The notes: generated by a model from the sequence alone, not told the origin. 64,000 bases of DNA from Anniella stebbinsi (GCA_029215795.1 JARDYH010000003.1:93280609-93344608); one strand, 5' to 3'. Positions 33,373 through 45,270 are shown, counted from the first letter of the stretch. Program-made: numbers and translations.

Positions 33373-34060
33373 GATCATATGGGGCATGGTGTGAAGGAAA
33401 CAGAAAGAATGCAAGTTCATTAATTCAAACAGCAGTAGTTTAAAATGAACACGATATGGAAATGGAATACAATGCAATACAATACATACAGTGCACTACA
33501 GGTCACATTCATGATTTTCCTGTTTTTTCAAAATGCTCCTCATTCCCTTCTTTCCAACCTCACAGTGAAAAAGGAAAATAAAATGATGTTCCAAGCTTGG
33601 CTGAGCAGACCCGGTTTATACTCAGCATTCCTCTTGTGTCGAGACACCATTCGCTGTTAGAAAAATAAATCTGGTCGGAAACCTCGAAATCAGGTCAGGC
33701 AAGTCTATTTTCAGTGCTTAACCTGCATCTAGGGTTCATTTCAACATGGCCCTGGCATAAACTCTGCTTTATCAGCCGGAATGAGAAGTTCACCAATGCT
33801 GCCTTTTACTGATGGAACGAAAACCGCATCAAAAAGCCTCAGTGCAGATCTACACGAGAAGACCTTCAAAGAAAGCAAAAGGCCGTCCTTGGAAAGCTAC
33901 CATCCAAGCATTTTACCAAGTGACTTAAAAGCACCCTTGATGTCTCAATTTGTCTTCTTATGGCTAGGTACTGGAAAGTATCCTTGGGAAATGAAGTGCA
34001 TCAGTTATATTCCATTATACAATACCATTGTGGGAAAGAAAACCCAGTCTAAATTGTTAC
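33373..34060. other. Non-coding stretch, nothing recognised
   Basis: Unique-looking sequence. No exon with both splice sites identified. Confidence 0.4.
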
Positions 34061-34256
34061 ATTTTAAGATGTTTTTAACGATGTATTGGTTTTTATTTGT
34101 TTTTGGTTTTTATTTGTTTTTAATATTTCAGCTATTTTGTAATTCTTGTGTTTTGTATTTGTTGTTGTTCCCCGCCTCGATCTGGAGGGAGAGGCGGGTT
34201 ATAAATAATAATAATAATAATAATTATAATTATAATAATTATTATTATTATTATCA
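34061..34256 (+). mobile_element. L2 3' tail (copy B5)
   Basis: Starts in the 3' untranslated region (TTTTAAGATGTTTTTAACGATG), then TTGTTGTTCCCCGCCTCGATC, GGAGGGAGAGGCGGGTTATAAA and an AAT/ATT tail that is partly palindromic. Confidence 0.85.
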
Positions 34257-34264
34257 CATTTCAA

Positions 34265-34356
34265 AGGCTGCAATCCTATGCACACTTAGCTGACAGTGAG
34301 CTCCATCAAACAGAGTGGCCTTACTCCTGAGTAAACATGTATCGGATCATGCAACA
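34265..34356 (+). repeat. Squamate interspersed repeat, family K
   Basis: GGCTGCAATCCTATGCACACTTA ... TTACTCCTGAGTAAACATGTAT follows the common reptile pattern of an imperfect palindrome with ACTTACTTCTGAGTAGACATG at its right end. Two further degraded copies are at 45393-45575. Confidence 0.6.
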
Positions 34357-35601
34357 TGGCTTTAGGCTTATGTACGGTTCTCAGATGCTGTGTCTGTGTA
34401 AAGAACTTGCTTATATTATGCTTTAAAATGAGCACAATATTAGAAGGTAAACATTAAGAATGGCACATTCAACATTCGGTTTATCTAGTCAAGTGGTTTT
34501 CTAGCTTTCTATATTCATGGGACCCTTTCCGCACTGACTTGTCTTCTGATGAACTTCTGTAGACCTGCCATAGAACTTCTGGGTGTTGCAGAGGATTCTG
34601 GGACACATTCTAAGACTACCTCTTAGTTCATGAAGGGTTGCTGGTCCTTGCCATTGTGCCCTGCATGAAGAACAGGTGTGTTCTAGACCCAATGCTGGAA
34701 CAACTCATTCGAAGGGAAGAGTAATAGACAAGCCATCATCCCTGGGGGATGATGTAGGTTCTGAGGAAACCCAGAGTTCCTAGGAACACGGTTTGAAATC
34801 TACACACAAGCAGAGCAATCGTATCCTCACATCATGCCAGGACAGGAAATGTGATGCCATTTCACGGGCAGAATGGCCACCATATCCAATTTCTGCTCAG
34901 CCTGGTAGGTGAGGGGAAGAGAAAAACAGAACCAGAAAACACAAAAACGGCACAAGAACAGATGAACCTACAGTATCCACCAATCAGGGGCTGTGCTGTG
35001 AGAATGCCCATATGCCACCCACCCATACAGGCAGCCAATGAACTTAGGATGACCGGGGCATGCCCCCAGCAGAGAGCCCTGCTTCACCACATAAACTCCG
35101 CACAAGGTGGGACAATCATCGACGCACAATACTATCAGTCCCTGGTCATCCCTACAGGCAGGGGTTCAAATATCTGTCATGTTCTGTCATACGGTCATGG
35201 GTGGGAAAGCCATTGAAGCAGGGAAGGCAACAGGAATGAAATTCTTTGTGCCAGGTCTGGGACTGGTGTCAAGTTGTACTGTTTATGGGGCATGGGTGGG
35301 AATAGGATAAGGTATAGGTGCGCTCTCTCCTGTGCCGCTCATGTCCCACCCATGATTCCGCCCCATTTTAGCCATTCTGCCACTGAATCCAGGCAGTTCC
35401 ACTGTGTATCCTTTGCAGCTGCTTTGTATCTGCTGCATATCTCGTGTTCTACAAACACAGCAGGGCGTCCACTGAATCCTATGAACACTCCAGCCACAGG
35501 ATCTTCAATATGAAATTGCACCCTTAGTCAAGTAAATGATAGTGGCAGCAAGCAATTAGAGAGCCAGAGAGACAGACAGAGAGACAGAGACAGAGAGACA
35601 T
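34357..35601. other. Non-coding stretch with (GAGACA)n at the end
   Basis: No exon identified. A GAGACA/GAGAGA purine-rich simple repeat at about 35558-35600 abuts family B copy 4. Confidence 0.4.
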
Positions 35602-35829
35602 AGGCTCAATTTGGACGACACAATAAACAACTGGTGTGGGGGAAACAATCGTCAGTTGTTTTGACTATTGTGTCATCCGAATGCTGCCATAGTCAACTCA
35701 GCGCTGATCCTAATCCACACCACAGTTGATTATTTATTACCATGTTGTGTGGGGAGTACCCCCTAGATGAACAACTGTAAAGTTGATTATTACCCCACCA
35801 TTGACTATTGTGTCGTCTGAATTGAGCCA
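35602..35829 (+). mobile_element. MITE family B copy 4
   Basis: Termini AGGCTCAATTTGGACGACAC and GTGTCGTCTGAATTGAGCC are inverted repeats; the core is as in the other copies, with GGGGAGTACCCCC. Confidence 0.82.
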
Positions 35830-35943
35830 GAGAGTATAAAAACAGTAAGTATATGCTTGTAACAAATACAGAAATGCTTGGAAGTGGCCATATTGGTGAT
35901 GTTTTTGTTCCAGACTTGTATGCATAATTCAAAAGCTGCTATA

Positions 35944-36033
35944 CTGGGTGGCCCAAAAGTAGGTATACAGTTGTTTAGAATGTTGATGGGAGGGGGAGAG
36001 AATGTACTGTATACCTACTTTTGGACCACTTGG
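35944..36033. mobile_element. Mini Tc1/mariner MITE, 90 bp
   Basis: Inverted repeats GGTGGCCCAAAAGTAGGTAT and ATACCTACTTTTGGACCACT enclose a short spacer. TA dinucleotides flank both ends (35942-35943 and 36034-36035), the target duplication of Tc1/mariner elements. The element is little more than its two ends. Confidence 0.75.
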
Positions 36034-37210
36034 TATACAGGAACTGAGGTGCTGCATTTATTGTTACATTGTTATTTTGGATTTTGTTTAAAACTTTAGA
36101 TCATGAAGTTACCCAGTCATGAAGCAGCGCAACATAAGAAGTGACTGATCACAGAGGTGTTTGAGAAGGCTGTCATTTCGAACTTGCCCAACTCCAGCGC
36201 AGATGAGAAAAAGAGGCTGAAAGCAGCGGAATCGGAGAATACTCCGGCATGGGGATTTACAGAAAAGTAAGTTTTGCATACTGCTTGCCCTTCCTCCAGA
36301 GGACTTTGAAGGCACAAGCGTGCATGCATGAATTGCTACCTTAGTCCAAGTTTACACAAGCATTTCCACCTTTTTCCTCCTCACTGAACTATTTCATTTC
36401 CAACTACCAACACCTTTGTCAGCAGAAAAGTCATCCTAACGCAGCCTTCTCCAACCTGGGGCCTTCCAGATGTGTTAGACTACATCTCCCATAATTCTCA
36501 GCCAGCATGGCCATTCTTATTTATTTATTTGACTGAAGCCCAAATTCTGAGTTTAGCTTTCAGATTTTGAGATAGGGATTTGAGCCTGCTTTCATTTGAG
36601 CTAAGTGTTTTCACAAGATTGCTCAATCACCCAAATATACCACCATCTTAATATTAATAGGCATGATACATTATCAAGCACTTGTGTGTATGTGTTCTGC
36701 ACCATCGTTTCCTGCTCTGATTTCAGCCTTGACCATGGTTAAGGATCATATTGTGCCTGGGACACTTTTCTAGCTAGCCAGACTGCCATTTACATACGCA
36801 GATGTTTTTGAAATGCCCGGTGAAATACTATGTTTCTTTCTAAACAGAAGGTGTACCCTTCTCAGAATCGAGGAATGGTAATAATAATTAATCAGCTCCT
36901 CCATTTCCCACAAGGGCCTACATGGCAGAGGGTCATAACACAGTTCCAGATGCTGCCAGTTCAAAGCCAGAACAGTATATCCTTAATGTTATATACCGGA
37001 AGGTTGCTGATCACTTTAGAGCCAGTCTAGCTAAGGCAGCCTCTGCTCCTGAATTTAGATGTGGGATCAAATTGGCAGCCAAATTTTAATGGCATGCAAG
37101 AAGCCAGAAGCCAATTGGTTTTAACACTGATATGAACACCATAATCAAGTCTTTGCAGGTGGCTGAAATTTAAGAGGTGATTTTATGCTCATTTTTCAGT
37201 TAAAAGATAC
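36034..37210. other. Non-coding stretch with half of a family P MITE
   Basis: 36438-36520 is the left half of a family P element (CAGCCTTCTCCAACCTGGGG ... ATCTCCCATAATTCTCAGCCAGCATGG). An ATTT run lies at 36519-36530. Nothing else recognised. Confidence 0.45.
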
Positions 37211-38027
37211 AATAATAATAATAATAATAATAATTATTATTATTATTATTATTATTATAATTATTATTATTGTTATTTATAACCCGCCTCTCCCTCCGGA
37301 TCAAGGCAGGGAACAACAACAATATAAAACACAAAGATCACAACAGTTAATTTTAAAAAAAAACAAGAACAAATACATCATTAAAAACATCTTAAAATTC
37401 ATCTGGATAGGCCTGTCGGAAGAGAGCAGTCTTCATGACTCTCTTAAATTCATGAAGATTGCTAATTTGTCTAATCTCCTCCGGCAGACCATTCCATAGT
37501 CTGGGAGCGATGGAAGAGAAGGTCCTCTGGGTAACACTTGTCAGCCTAGTTCTGGCTGACTTGAGTAAATTCTTCCCAGAGGACCTAAGTGTGCAGGGCG
37601 GATTGTACGGGAGAAGGCGATCCCGCAGGTAACCTGGACCCAAACCATGTAGGGCTTTAAAGGTAATAACCAAGACTTTATACTTCGCCCGGAAACTGAT
37701 TGGCAGCCAATGAAGCGATTTTAAAACTGGTGTAATGTGATCACCCCTAGGTGTACCGGTGACCAACCTGGCTGCCATATTTTGAACAAGTTGAAGTTTC
37801 CGGACTAGGCACAAAGGTAGCCCTATGTACAGCGCATTGCAGAAGTCAAGCCTCGAAGTTACCAGCGTGTGCACTACCGTCTTTAGGTCTTCCAACTCTA
37901 GGAAGGGGCGCAGCTGGCGTATCAGCCGAAGCTGATAGTAGGCACTCCTGGCCGTCGCATCAATCTGAGCTGTCATCTGGAGCGACGGATCCAGGAGTAC
38001 CCCCAAGCTGTGAACACAATCTTTCAG
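37211..38027 (-). mobile_element. L2-clade LINE, 5'-truncated (copy B3)
   Basis: On the minus strand it begins CTGAAAGATTGTGTTCACAG inside the RT, and ends in GATCCGGAGGGAGAGGCGGG and an ATT/AAT tail (37211-37270). It represents a sister variant to B1/B2: GGAGGGAG in the 3' end, and PDEF instead of PV at the C terminus. Confidence 0.9.
37392..38006 (-). CDS. L2 ORF2 C-terminal fragment, uninterrupted
   Basis: 204 open codons run from LLDPSLQMTAQIDATARSAY through LVTSRLDFCNALYIGLPLCL, WLPISFRAKYKVLVITFKAL and RLWNGLPEEIRQ to the natural stop after AYPDEF. The catalytic RT core is missing, so no enzymatic function is possible. Confidence 0.85.
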   Translation of the reverse strand: MGVLLDPSLQMTAQIDATARSAYYQLRLIRQLRPFLELEDLKTVVHTLVTSRLDFCNALYIGLPLCLVRKLQLVQNMAARLVTGTPRGDHITPVLKSLHWLPISFRAKYKVLVITFKALHGLGPGYLRDRLLPYNPPCTLRSSGKNLLKSARTRLTSVTQRTFSSIAPRLWNGLPEEIRQISNLHEFKRVMKTALFRQAYPDEF

Positions 38028-38627
38028 TAGTTTATGGCTGCAAGAATAACAGCCTTGATGAAAGATAACGGTGGGCTACATTTAAAGCAAATATTATTAG
38101 CTTCACAACTTCCCAGGGAGGGAAAAGGTGATACAGGAAATGTTACCATCTAGATAGTTAATGTGTATGGTTTAATGTTTTCATGGAATTTGCATGAACC
38201 TAACAAATCCCCGTGGGAAGTTTGATGTCTGGCATCTTGGATAGGATTGAAGCCAACATACATGCATGTGTGTTGGACTGCAACTCCCATAATCCCCAGC
38301 CAGTATAGCCAGTATAACCAATGCTGACCAACACATTGGGGGGAGGGCTTAAAATATGGAAAGCAATTGGTCCTGTGCTACAAGACATCATATGTTATCA
38401 TCAGCCATTGACAGTGTACGAAGTGCTTTGCAGATCTCATTTTCTGTTATGACATTTGTTTTTAGTGTCATCAAAAGAGTTCAGAATCTCAACATTGAGC
38501 TATAGGCATTTGCATGAAGAACTTGAATGGCTTCACACTGTGGTTGGCATTGAAAAAATGCTTCAGCATATCAGGAGCTACATGCTGTATTCAGAATGCA
38601 TAAAAAACAACGTCCTTAGTAAAGACT
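38028..38627. other. Non-coding stretch with a family P half-element
   Basis: 38265-38345 holds TGGACTGCAACTCCCATAATCCCCAGCCAG and a short mirror of it. The rest is unrecognised. Confidence 0.4.
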
Positions 38628-38793
38628 TGCAGCTCAGTGGTAGAACATCTGCTTCACTTGTCGAAGGCCCCAGGTTCAAGCCCCAGCATCTCCAGGTAGG
38701 GCTGGGAACTGACACTCTGGAGAACTACAATCAGTCAGTGTAGAGCTACCAGAATCATGTACGATCTAGCAGCATAATGCAGCTTCCTAATAA
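38628..38793 (+). mobile_element. tRNA-derived SINE (family S) copy 2
   Basis: A-box-like GCAGCTCAGTGGTAGAACATC and B-box-like CCCAGGTTCAAGCCCCAGCA are both recognisable; the body CATCTCCAGGTAGGGCTGGGAA and tail GCAGCTTCCTAATAA follow. It is a pseudo-tRNA, not a functional tRNA gene. Confidence 0.7.
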
Positions 38794-39009
38794 TCTATTC
38801 TTTGGAGGTTGCTGGTGCAGAAATGGCAACTTTCCAGATTTCGTGCAATAGTTCGACATGGTGGACATCTTACATGGATTGTGGAAAGTTGAATGAATGC
38901 CTCATCATGCAACGTTTTAGGATGGCAACTGTGCTGCTGTGGCAATATATGAAAAAGACTCTTAATATACAGCCACTCTAAAGGGGGTGAAGCACTCGAG
39001 CCCCACTCT

Positions 39010-39433
39010 GGGGCTGTCTACATGAGGGGAATGCCCTGCAGTGGCTGTGGATCTGCACCCTGTCAGTTAGACGACACAGGCGCAGGTTTGCAGCCACCGT
39101 GGGGCTTCCTCGTGATGCTGCATTTTGAAAAAGCCAGGGATTTACCCTGATTTTTTCAAAGGGAGTAACATTAACATGGTGCTTCCGCTGTGTAACGTTG
39201 CTCTGCAGTCATTTTGGGGCCAGCCCAGGGGCGAAGCCTGGTGGAAGGTTAGCAGCGATTGGTTGCCTTTCACCAAGAAGAAGGCGGGGGATGGCTCCGG
39301 GACCCAGATAGCTGCCTAGAAACCCCCACTCCCTTCTCAGCATTGGGATTAACGGACTATGTTATCGCGAGAGAGGGAAAGCGCAGGGTTGAGGAGGGAG
39401 GCGGTGCCAACCCAGCACCATGAAGACAGCCCC
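39010..39433 (+). mobile_element. Family H element
   Basis: Terminal inverted repeats GGGGCTGTCTACATG and CATGAAGACAGCCCC enclose 424 bp with CAGCGATTGGTTGCC and GGCTCCGGGACCCAGATAGC. A partial inverted copy is at 28310-28658. GC content is higher than in the flanks. No coding capacity; superfamily not established. Confidence 0.65.
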
Positions 39434-40191
39434 TCTGTGTCTGTGTGTGTCTGTGTGTAAGTATGAGTCAAGTCTGGTGGCTCCAATGTCAGTGGGGGTG
39501 GAATCCACTCCAGGTTTCAGTCAGAGCTCTAAAGGAGCTGTCCAAGGTGTGGAAGCTAGGTGAATATGGCTACCTCATCATCACTTGATGAGATGATTAA
39601 ATGTAAATTTTAAAACTTGCCTCATTCTTACAATAAGAATCTTGATGCTGGAAATTCAGTCAATCTGTGATAGCAATATTGAAAAATCACACGACAGAAA
39701 TTGAAATCAAACACTACCATCACCATTGCTGCATGGCCGTGGACTTCATACTAAGTACTCCAAAGTGATCCCAAACTAATATAACATCTCTGGATGAATC
39801 TAAAATATGTGCCTGGAACATTACATCCTATGGGCCTGATTCAGCAAAAGAGAACCATAAATACAACTGTGTTTGTTTCATTATCTGCTACACAAACCTA
39901 ATTCTATCTTCCTTGACTAAATAGTTATACAGGTTTGATTCCCATGTGGATAGCATGTTGCCAGATTGCTGCCTTATAACGGGTGGGTAGCCAGTGGTTC
40001 TCCAGATGTTGCTGGATTCCAACTTCCACCATTCCAGCCAGCATATGAATGTCCAGGGATGATTGGAGTTATAGTGCCACAGGTTCCCTACCATTGCCTT
40101 ATAGGATCCAGTGAGTAGAGCTCTAGAAATAAAATGTCATAGACAGAAAAGTACACTTAAGTGAAATTGCTTAAGAGTAATGTAAAGCTAC
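39434..40191. other. Non-coding stretch with a (TG)n tract and a family P copy
   Basis: A GTGTCTGTGTGTGTCTGTGTGT tract starts at 39437. 39985-40097 is a degraded family P palindrome (CCAGTGGTTCTCCAGATG / GGAGTTATAGTGCCACAGG). Confidence 0.45.
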
Positions 40192-40433
40192 AGAAGAGCA
40201 TAAGAAGTGTTGTGCTGGATCAGACCAAAGGTCCATCAAGTCCAGCATTCTGTTCTTACAATGGCCAACCAGTTGCCCTTCAGAAACTCACAAGTAAGGC
40301 ATGAATGCAACACCACCCTCTCCCGCTACCTCACTTGTGTTCCCCAACAACTGGTGTACTGCCACCAATATCAAAGATAGAGTACAGTCATCAGGACTAG
40401 TAGCCAATGATAGCTTTAACCTCCATAGTGCAG
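40192..40433 (+). repeat. Interspersed repeat, family F
   Basis: GAAGAGCATAAGAAG, GCTGGATCAGACCAAAGGTC, AGTCCAGCATTCTGTTCTTA, CAATGGCCAACCAG, GTTCCCCAACAACTGGTG and TCATCAGGACTAGTAGCCA occur in the order seen in a widespread reptile repeat, probably a LINE 3' end or SINE. Class not determined. Confidence 0.55.
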
Positions 40434-42179
40434 AATAACATCCACTTATGCTGTCTTTTTTTCCTGTCAAAAAGGCACACATCCAGCTGTTCTAAATGGC
40501 TGTGCTTTTGTTTGCTAGGTGTATTGAGCGCATTATATTTTCATAGTAAATCAGCTGTAAAGAGCTTCCTGTCGGGAGACGTTGATGTGTCGCTGCCTGT
40601 ACTGCAGGATACATCCAGGAATTTCACGACATTAATGGCAACCAAGGACCAGATATCTCTAATTAACAATTCAAAGCTGCATAAAGAATCTTACTAAGAA
40701 CAGCAATACAAAGATCCCTTTTTTTGACGGAAATAGTTCCAGCCAGTGTACCGTTTATCTGAGATCCTTTCCTCCTGATATACTGTGTCTCACTTTGTTA
40801 TAGTTTGCTAAATGCTCAGCCTTGAGCATTTTTTTTTAAATGTAAGGGAGGTTGCAACTTTCAGCACAACAGACTGCTCGAAAGCTTGTCTTATTAGCAT
40901 CAAGAAAGAGCTGGTTTTCTTTCAGAAATGCTTCCTCCCAGCATCTCTGAGCTATCTCTATCACTGGAACTCTTGATTAATATGAAGAGCCTAATTAAAA
41001 ACCAACAGCCTAACTCTTTGTTGCTGTTCGTAATCCCATCTCTATATAATGCTTCTATTTATCAGTGAAGCTCAGCTCGACTAAAGAGAAATAATATATA
41101 CTCGTATACAAGCCCGGAGTTGTCTAATATACTTATTTCTTTCCTTGAAGATTTCCAATCAGCAAATGTAATTCATTTCCCCACATGCCACTGAACAGTA
41201 AACTCTTCAGGCAGTCCTCTCCGCTTTCCAGTAGCAGGCAAGCCAGCCAACGATAAAAAGCTGGAATCTGAGGAAACAGCACAACCTAGTGAGAGTTCCT
41301 TTGGCTGCTGTCTGCAGAAAAAAAATGCATGCTGGATACTAACGCCCTGGCTACATGTCAAAAAAGGAAAAAGGAAAAAAGGAGTTGTTATATTTTTCAG
41401 TACCAATATTAAGTGGTTATAAATCCGTGTTTTAGTCTTTTTTCATTTTTTTTTTTTAATATATCTTTAGATAAACTCAATTTACTGTTCGGATGCGGGG
41501 TGGGTAGGTCATAGCTAGATACTGAATCTCAAGGGAGAAGAAAGGAAACTCCTTCGTATCAGCATGAGTTTAGTGATAAATGAACTGAAAATTCATTAAC
41601 AGGTCATACTTTCCTTAGTGAGAATTGTGATATGATCGTTGCATCTGTTTGTTTTGGATATGATTCAGTGCTTTAGTGCATAAGAGAGCAATTCTGGGGT
41701 CCCTGGGAGACAATACTCTGACCTTGGAAGGAGGAGTCGGAGACGCGCACCCTCCCCTTGCAGCCAGTGCGGAATGAATTGTGCGGATGCCCTCCGAGGT
41801 TGGAAAAGTGACCTTGGGGAGGTGAAAAAGAGGCATTCCGGTGGGCAGGGGAGGGATACGAAATATTCGGAGCATACTCCAGCCTCCAACCTTTCCCCTC
41901 CAAAGTGTCCTTACTAGGCAGCTGAAAAGCTAATTTAGCAAAATCATCAAAGACGGAGGACGGGGTGGCAAAGTTCTCCTCTGCTGCTCCTCCAATCCTA
42001 CTGGCTTCAGAGCACAGGAATCTTGGATGCTTCTGGGTTCAGAGGCTTCCCAGCAGCGAGGGAACAATCGATAGGACTGTGCCCTTAGAGAACAATTCCT
42101 TTGTCCTGGGGTTCCCAATGTTGGAGTCCTCATTTTGGCTCTGCCCAGCCACCACAGAGGTTTCCAACTTCATAGAAAA
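40434..42179. other. Possible conserved non-coding segment, no exon
   Basis: 40600-41110 is free of recognised repeats and has many TAATTA/AATTAA-type sites (CTAATTAACAATTCAAAGC, GCCTAATTAAAAACC), the texture of a developmental enhancer. 41340-41460 has A- and T-runs. ORFs at 41615-41903 on the minus strand have no recognisable domain. Confidence 0.3.
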
Positions 42180-42482
42180 GAGGTAGGCAAAATGTAACCT
42201 GCTGGCTGCATGTGCCACCTGCCACTCCCACCCCCCATTTGCAGGAGTTCCTGCAACCAGACAAGTGTGTAGGCAAGACTCATCAAGGGGAATCCCCTTG
42301 TTATCTCCAATCTGTGTCTGGAGATAACGAGGATTCCTCTCCCTGCCCCCTCCCAAAGCCCTCATAGCCTCCAGGCCAGGGGGTGGGGCTTGAGGATGGG
42401 AGTGGAAGGGGTATGAAGAGGGGACCCAGGTGATATGGGCAACCTCTTTGAGGCCCACCAGCCAGAGGTTGCCCACCTATGT
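42180..42482. mobile_element. Imperfect palindromic MITE (AGGTGGGCAACC type)
   Basis: The left end GGTAGGCAAAATGTAACCTGCTGGCTGC is an imperfect mirror of the right end CACCAGCCAGAGGTTGCCCACC. A second internal palindrome GGAATCCCCTTGTTATCTCC / GGAGATAACGAGGATTCC lies at 42290-42338. Confidence 0.55.
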
Positions 42483-44185
42483 ACTATGCTATAGTATGCC
42501 GACCTCATAAATTCACATGGATAATCCATGTATTATTATGACTTTGTCTTTCTTCAAAGTACCACCTCCTTGGGAGAATCTTTGAAATGTGGAAAGGCAT
42601 TTTGGATGGTGGGGGAATGAATAATGTTTCAGCACTGACAACTTATGTGTAGTGGAGGAACTATGAGTGTATTTCGTCTGGAAGAAGAGGAAGGAGTTGC
42701 CTTCAAAGGTCCATGTTCTAGCTGAGCTTTCTGCATCTGCTGCTGTTTTATGGTGCTTCATTAATACAATCGAAACCTAATTTTCTTTAGAGCCACTTGA
42801 GAAGTTAGTAAGGGACTGATTAGGTGGCTTCTCTCTGGGGACACTATTTCAGCCTGGGACTGGCGAATATAAATAGCACTGTGTTTGTGCTACTGAGATA
42901 TTCCTAAGAGAGAGGGGAAATTGTGGCTTATGCGAGGCCATCACTAATTGCTCAGATTATGGTTAGTGCTCACAGGGCAGCAATTTACTTTGGGGAGCCT
43001 TGTAATGGCTCAACAGTCTAGCCGCACTGACATGCCATACATTTCATCTTGGGGGTGGGGGGATACCTACAAAAGGAGAAGTTTTAAGGAAACAAAAAGA
43101 GTGGAATTCAATTAAATCAAGCGCCTTGGGAAATATTGGTTTGCTCTAAGGAGAAGTTATGCCATACAGTAGTGGTGCTGGAAGAGCCTTAAGGGTAGAA
43201 GCACTAATGCCTGCTCCCTAAAAGCAGGCCGAACGACGTAACAGACTAGGATAGCCTGTAAAAGGCATTCTTGACCTATTTTAAGCATCATATTTAGGCC
43301 TTCAAATTTGCCATTAAAGTTCCCAAATATTAAGGCCTAGTCTGGACTCTCAGAGACCCCATGCACCATGTGCTGTGGGGGAATGTGTGCATCAGTGGGT
43401 TTGTGGGATAGAGGGGACTGCATGGAGGCACTGATTGTATGACCCAGAGACTCTGTGTGGAGCCGTAACACTTGGCTACTGCACTCATGCAAATGATGGG
43501 TGTGGTGTGCACAGGGTTAGGAAGCACTGACTGGTACCTTTATGTGAGCCCACCAGTGACTTCCACATGCTCTGGCAGGCAATTGTGGGGGGGCACCAAG
43601 TATCTGAATGGGGGGGGGTAATTAAAATGGTGTCAGCTTTTCATAGGGGACACTGTAATTCAGTGGCAAGCACATCCTTGGTATGCAGAAAGTCCCAATT
43701 TCATCCTTAGCACCTCAATATATATTTTTTTAAAAATATATTTTTTAAAGGACCAGGAAGCAGGTGATGTGAAAAATATCTACCGAAAACTCCAGAGAGC
43801 CATTTGGGGTAGACAAAGGATCCCTATGTGGGTGTTCACTGTCAGGATTATCAATCCTGTGGAATGGGGGAAACAGGGACATGGGCCTGGGGGCAATATC
43901 TGTAGAAGGGGGGAGGGATAATGTACGAACATGATCTGGAGGCCCTGACCAGATCCAAGGCATCCAAGATTTTGGGGGAGCCTATGTGTGCACACCAGGC
44001 TGTCATCTACAGACATTCCCTCCTCCAAGGTGACAGTGGGAGACAGGACTGCAGCTGTGGGCGTGGGCTCAGTGAGCCCAGCTCTGCTCTCCCCCTCCAC
44101 ATGATTGTTAATTTTGTGAGTAAACATTGGAATAGGGCTATAGTTAGATAGACAAATAGTCTGTCCTGGCATAAGGCAGATTTAT
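42483..44185. other. Non-coding stretch, nothing recognised
   Basis: Short G runs and a TTTTAAAAATATATTTT tract near 43725-43748. No exon supported. Confidence 0.4.
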
Positions 44186-44508
44186 GAGGCATTCCTTGTG
44201 TGCTCATGATTCCTCACTCACGATAGTTTGCAGGTGCTTTAGATGACATTATCATCTTTCAGGGCCTCTCCTGTGTTTTCCAGGCATTTCCGCTTGGGGG
44301 AGTTAATCCAGGAAAGTCCGGCATTTTGTGCAATTTCACTATACTGCAGCACCACCTAGAGGTTATGTAACGGAATATATAGAAAAGTAGAGAAGGAAAA
44401 AAACAAAACCAGAAAAAAGTGTGTAGAGGATCCGATCTTAATCTCAGAAACAATCCAGAAGCCACATTAAAGTGGCAGGTTAAAAGCTTAATCTAGAAAA
44501 GCCCTATA
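44186..44508 (+). mobile_element. MITE family G copy 1, degraded
   Basis: Shares with 56049-56437 the phrases CAGGGCCTCTCCTGTG, AGCACCACCTAGAGG, AATATATAGAAAAG and CTTAATCTCA...AATCCAGAAGC in the same order. Ends are eroded. Confidence 0.55.
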
Positions 44509-45203
44509 TTTCCTATTCCTTGTCGTACATCACCTGTATCTTTTTTCATAAAGGGTCAGCAACACAAAGCTCATCAACAGAATAAAACACCTATTCTACA
44601 TGCTATCCAGAACCCTAAATAGGTCTTTCATCACAACCACTTCCCATTTTTTCCTACTTATTTCCCCTTATTCTCCAGCACGGTCAAATCTTTAGACTAT
44701 AATGCATGAACAACATCCTGGTCTGAAATGTGTCAACACAGAACTGGTTTCATACCCAAAAATTTCTGAATTTGTGACTGTGAAGCCTTTTGGGGGGAGG
44801 TATAAAAGATCCAGGAAGCAATGTTATTATTATTATTATTTTAAAAAATGATGCATCAAAATGCACTTAATTTCTTTTCTCCCCTAATAGCTGCCTCTGT
44901 ATATTACTCACAACAGAGTCCTGTGGCTTAAAGTCAATTAACAAGAGAGGAAGATACAGCAGGCCATCACTTACCTAGTCTTCGTGTCCTTAATCTTTTT
45001 AACAAGGTGTAGATTACGTTAACCCCAAAGCATCCTTGAAAGGTGTATCAAGTCACGCTAAGCTCAGTAGCAGCAAATGAAGACAACATAGCTGGCATTT
45101 TTCATTCAAAGTAACTGATACAGATAGATTACACGAGTCCCCACCATTGAGTCTTGAAAAAACAGTTATTTCTGCCTTTTGCTAGAAACAGGATATCACC
45201 AGA

Positions 45204-45270
45204 CAGTGGAGGCTCGTGGTTCGTAGCAGATTCACCGTTCTACTGACATCAGAGTGACCAGCCTCCACTG
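45204..45270. mobile_element. Tiny hAT-like MITE, 67 bp
   Basis: Termini CAGTGGAGGCT and AGCCTCCACTG are perfect 11 bp inverted repeats. Flanks TCACCAGA and TCACTGGG match at 5 of 8 positions, the other three being transitions, so an aged 8 bp duplication is plausible. Confidence 0.5.

Noticed and set aside
38628..38793. Possible functional tRNA gene
   Set aside because: A- and B-box-like segments are present but no cloverleaf with paired acceptor stem; the downstream body matches other SINE copies.
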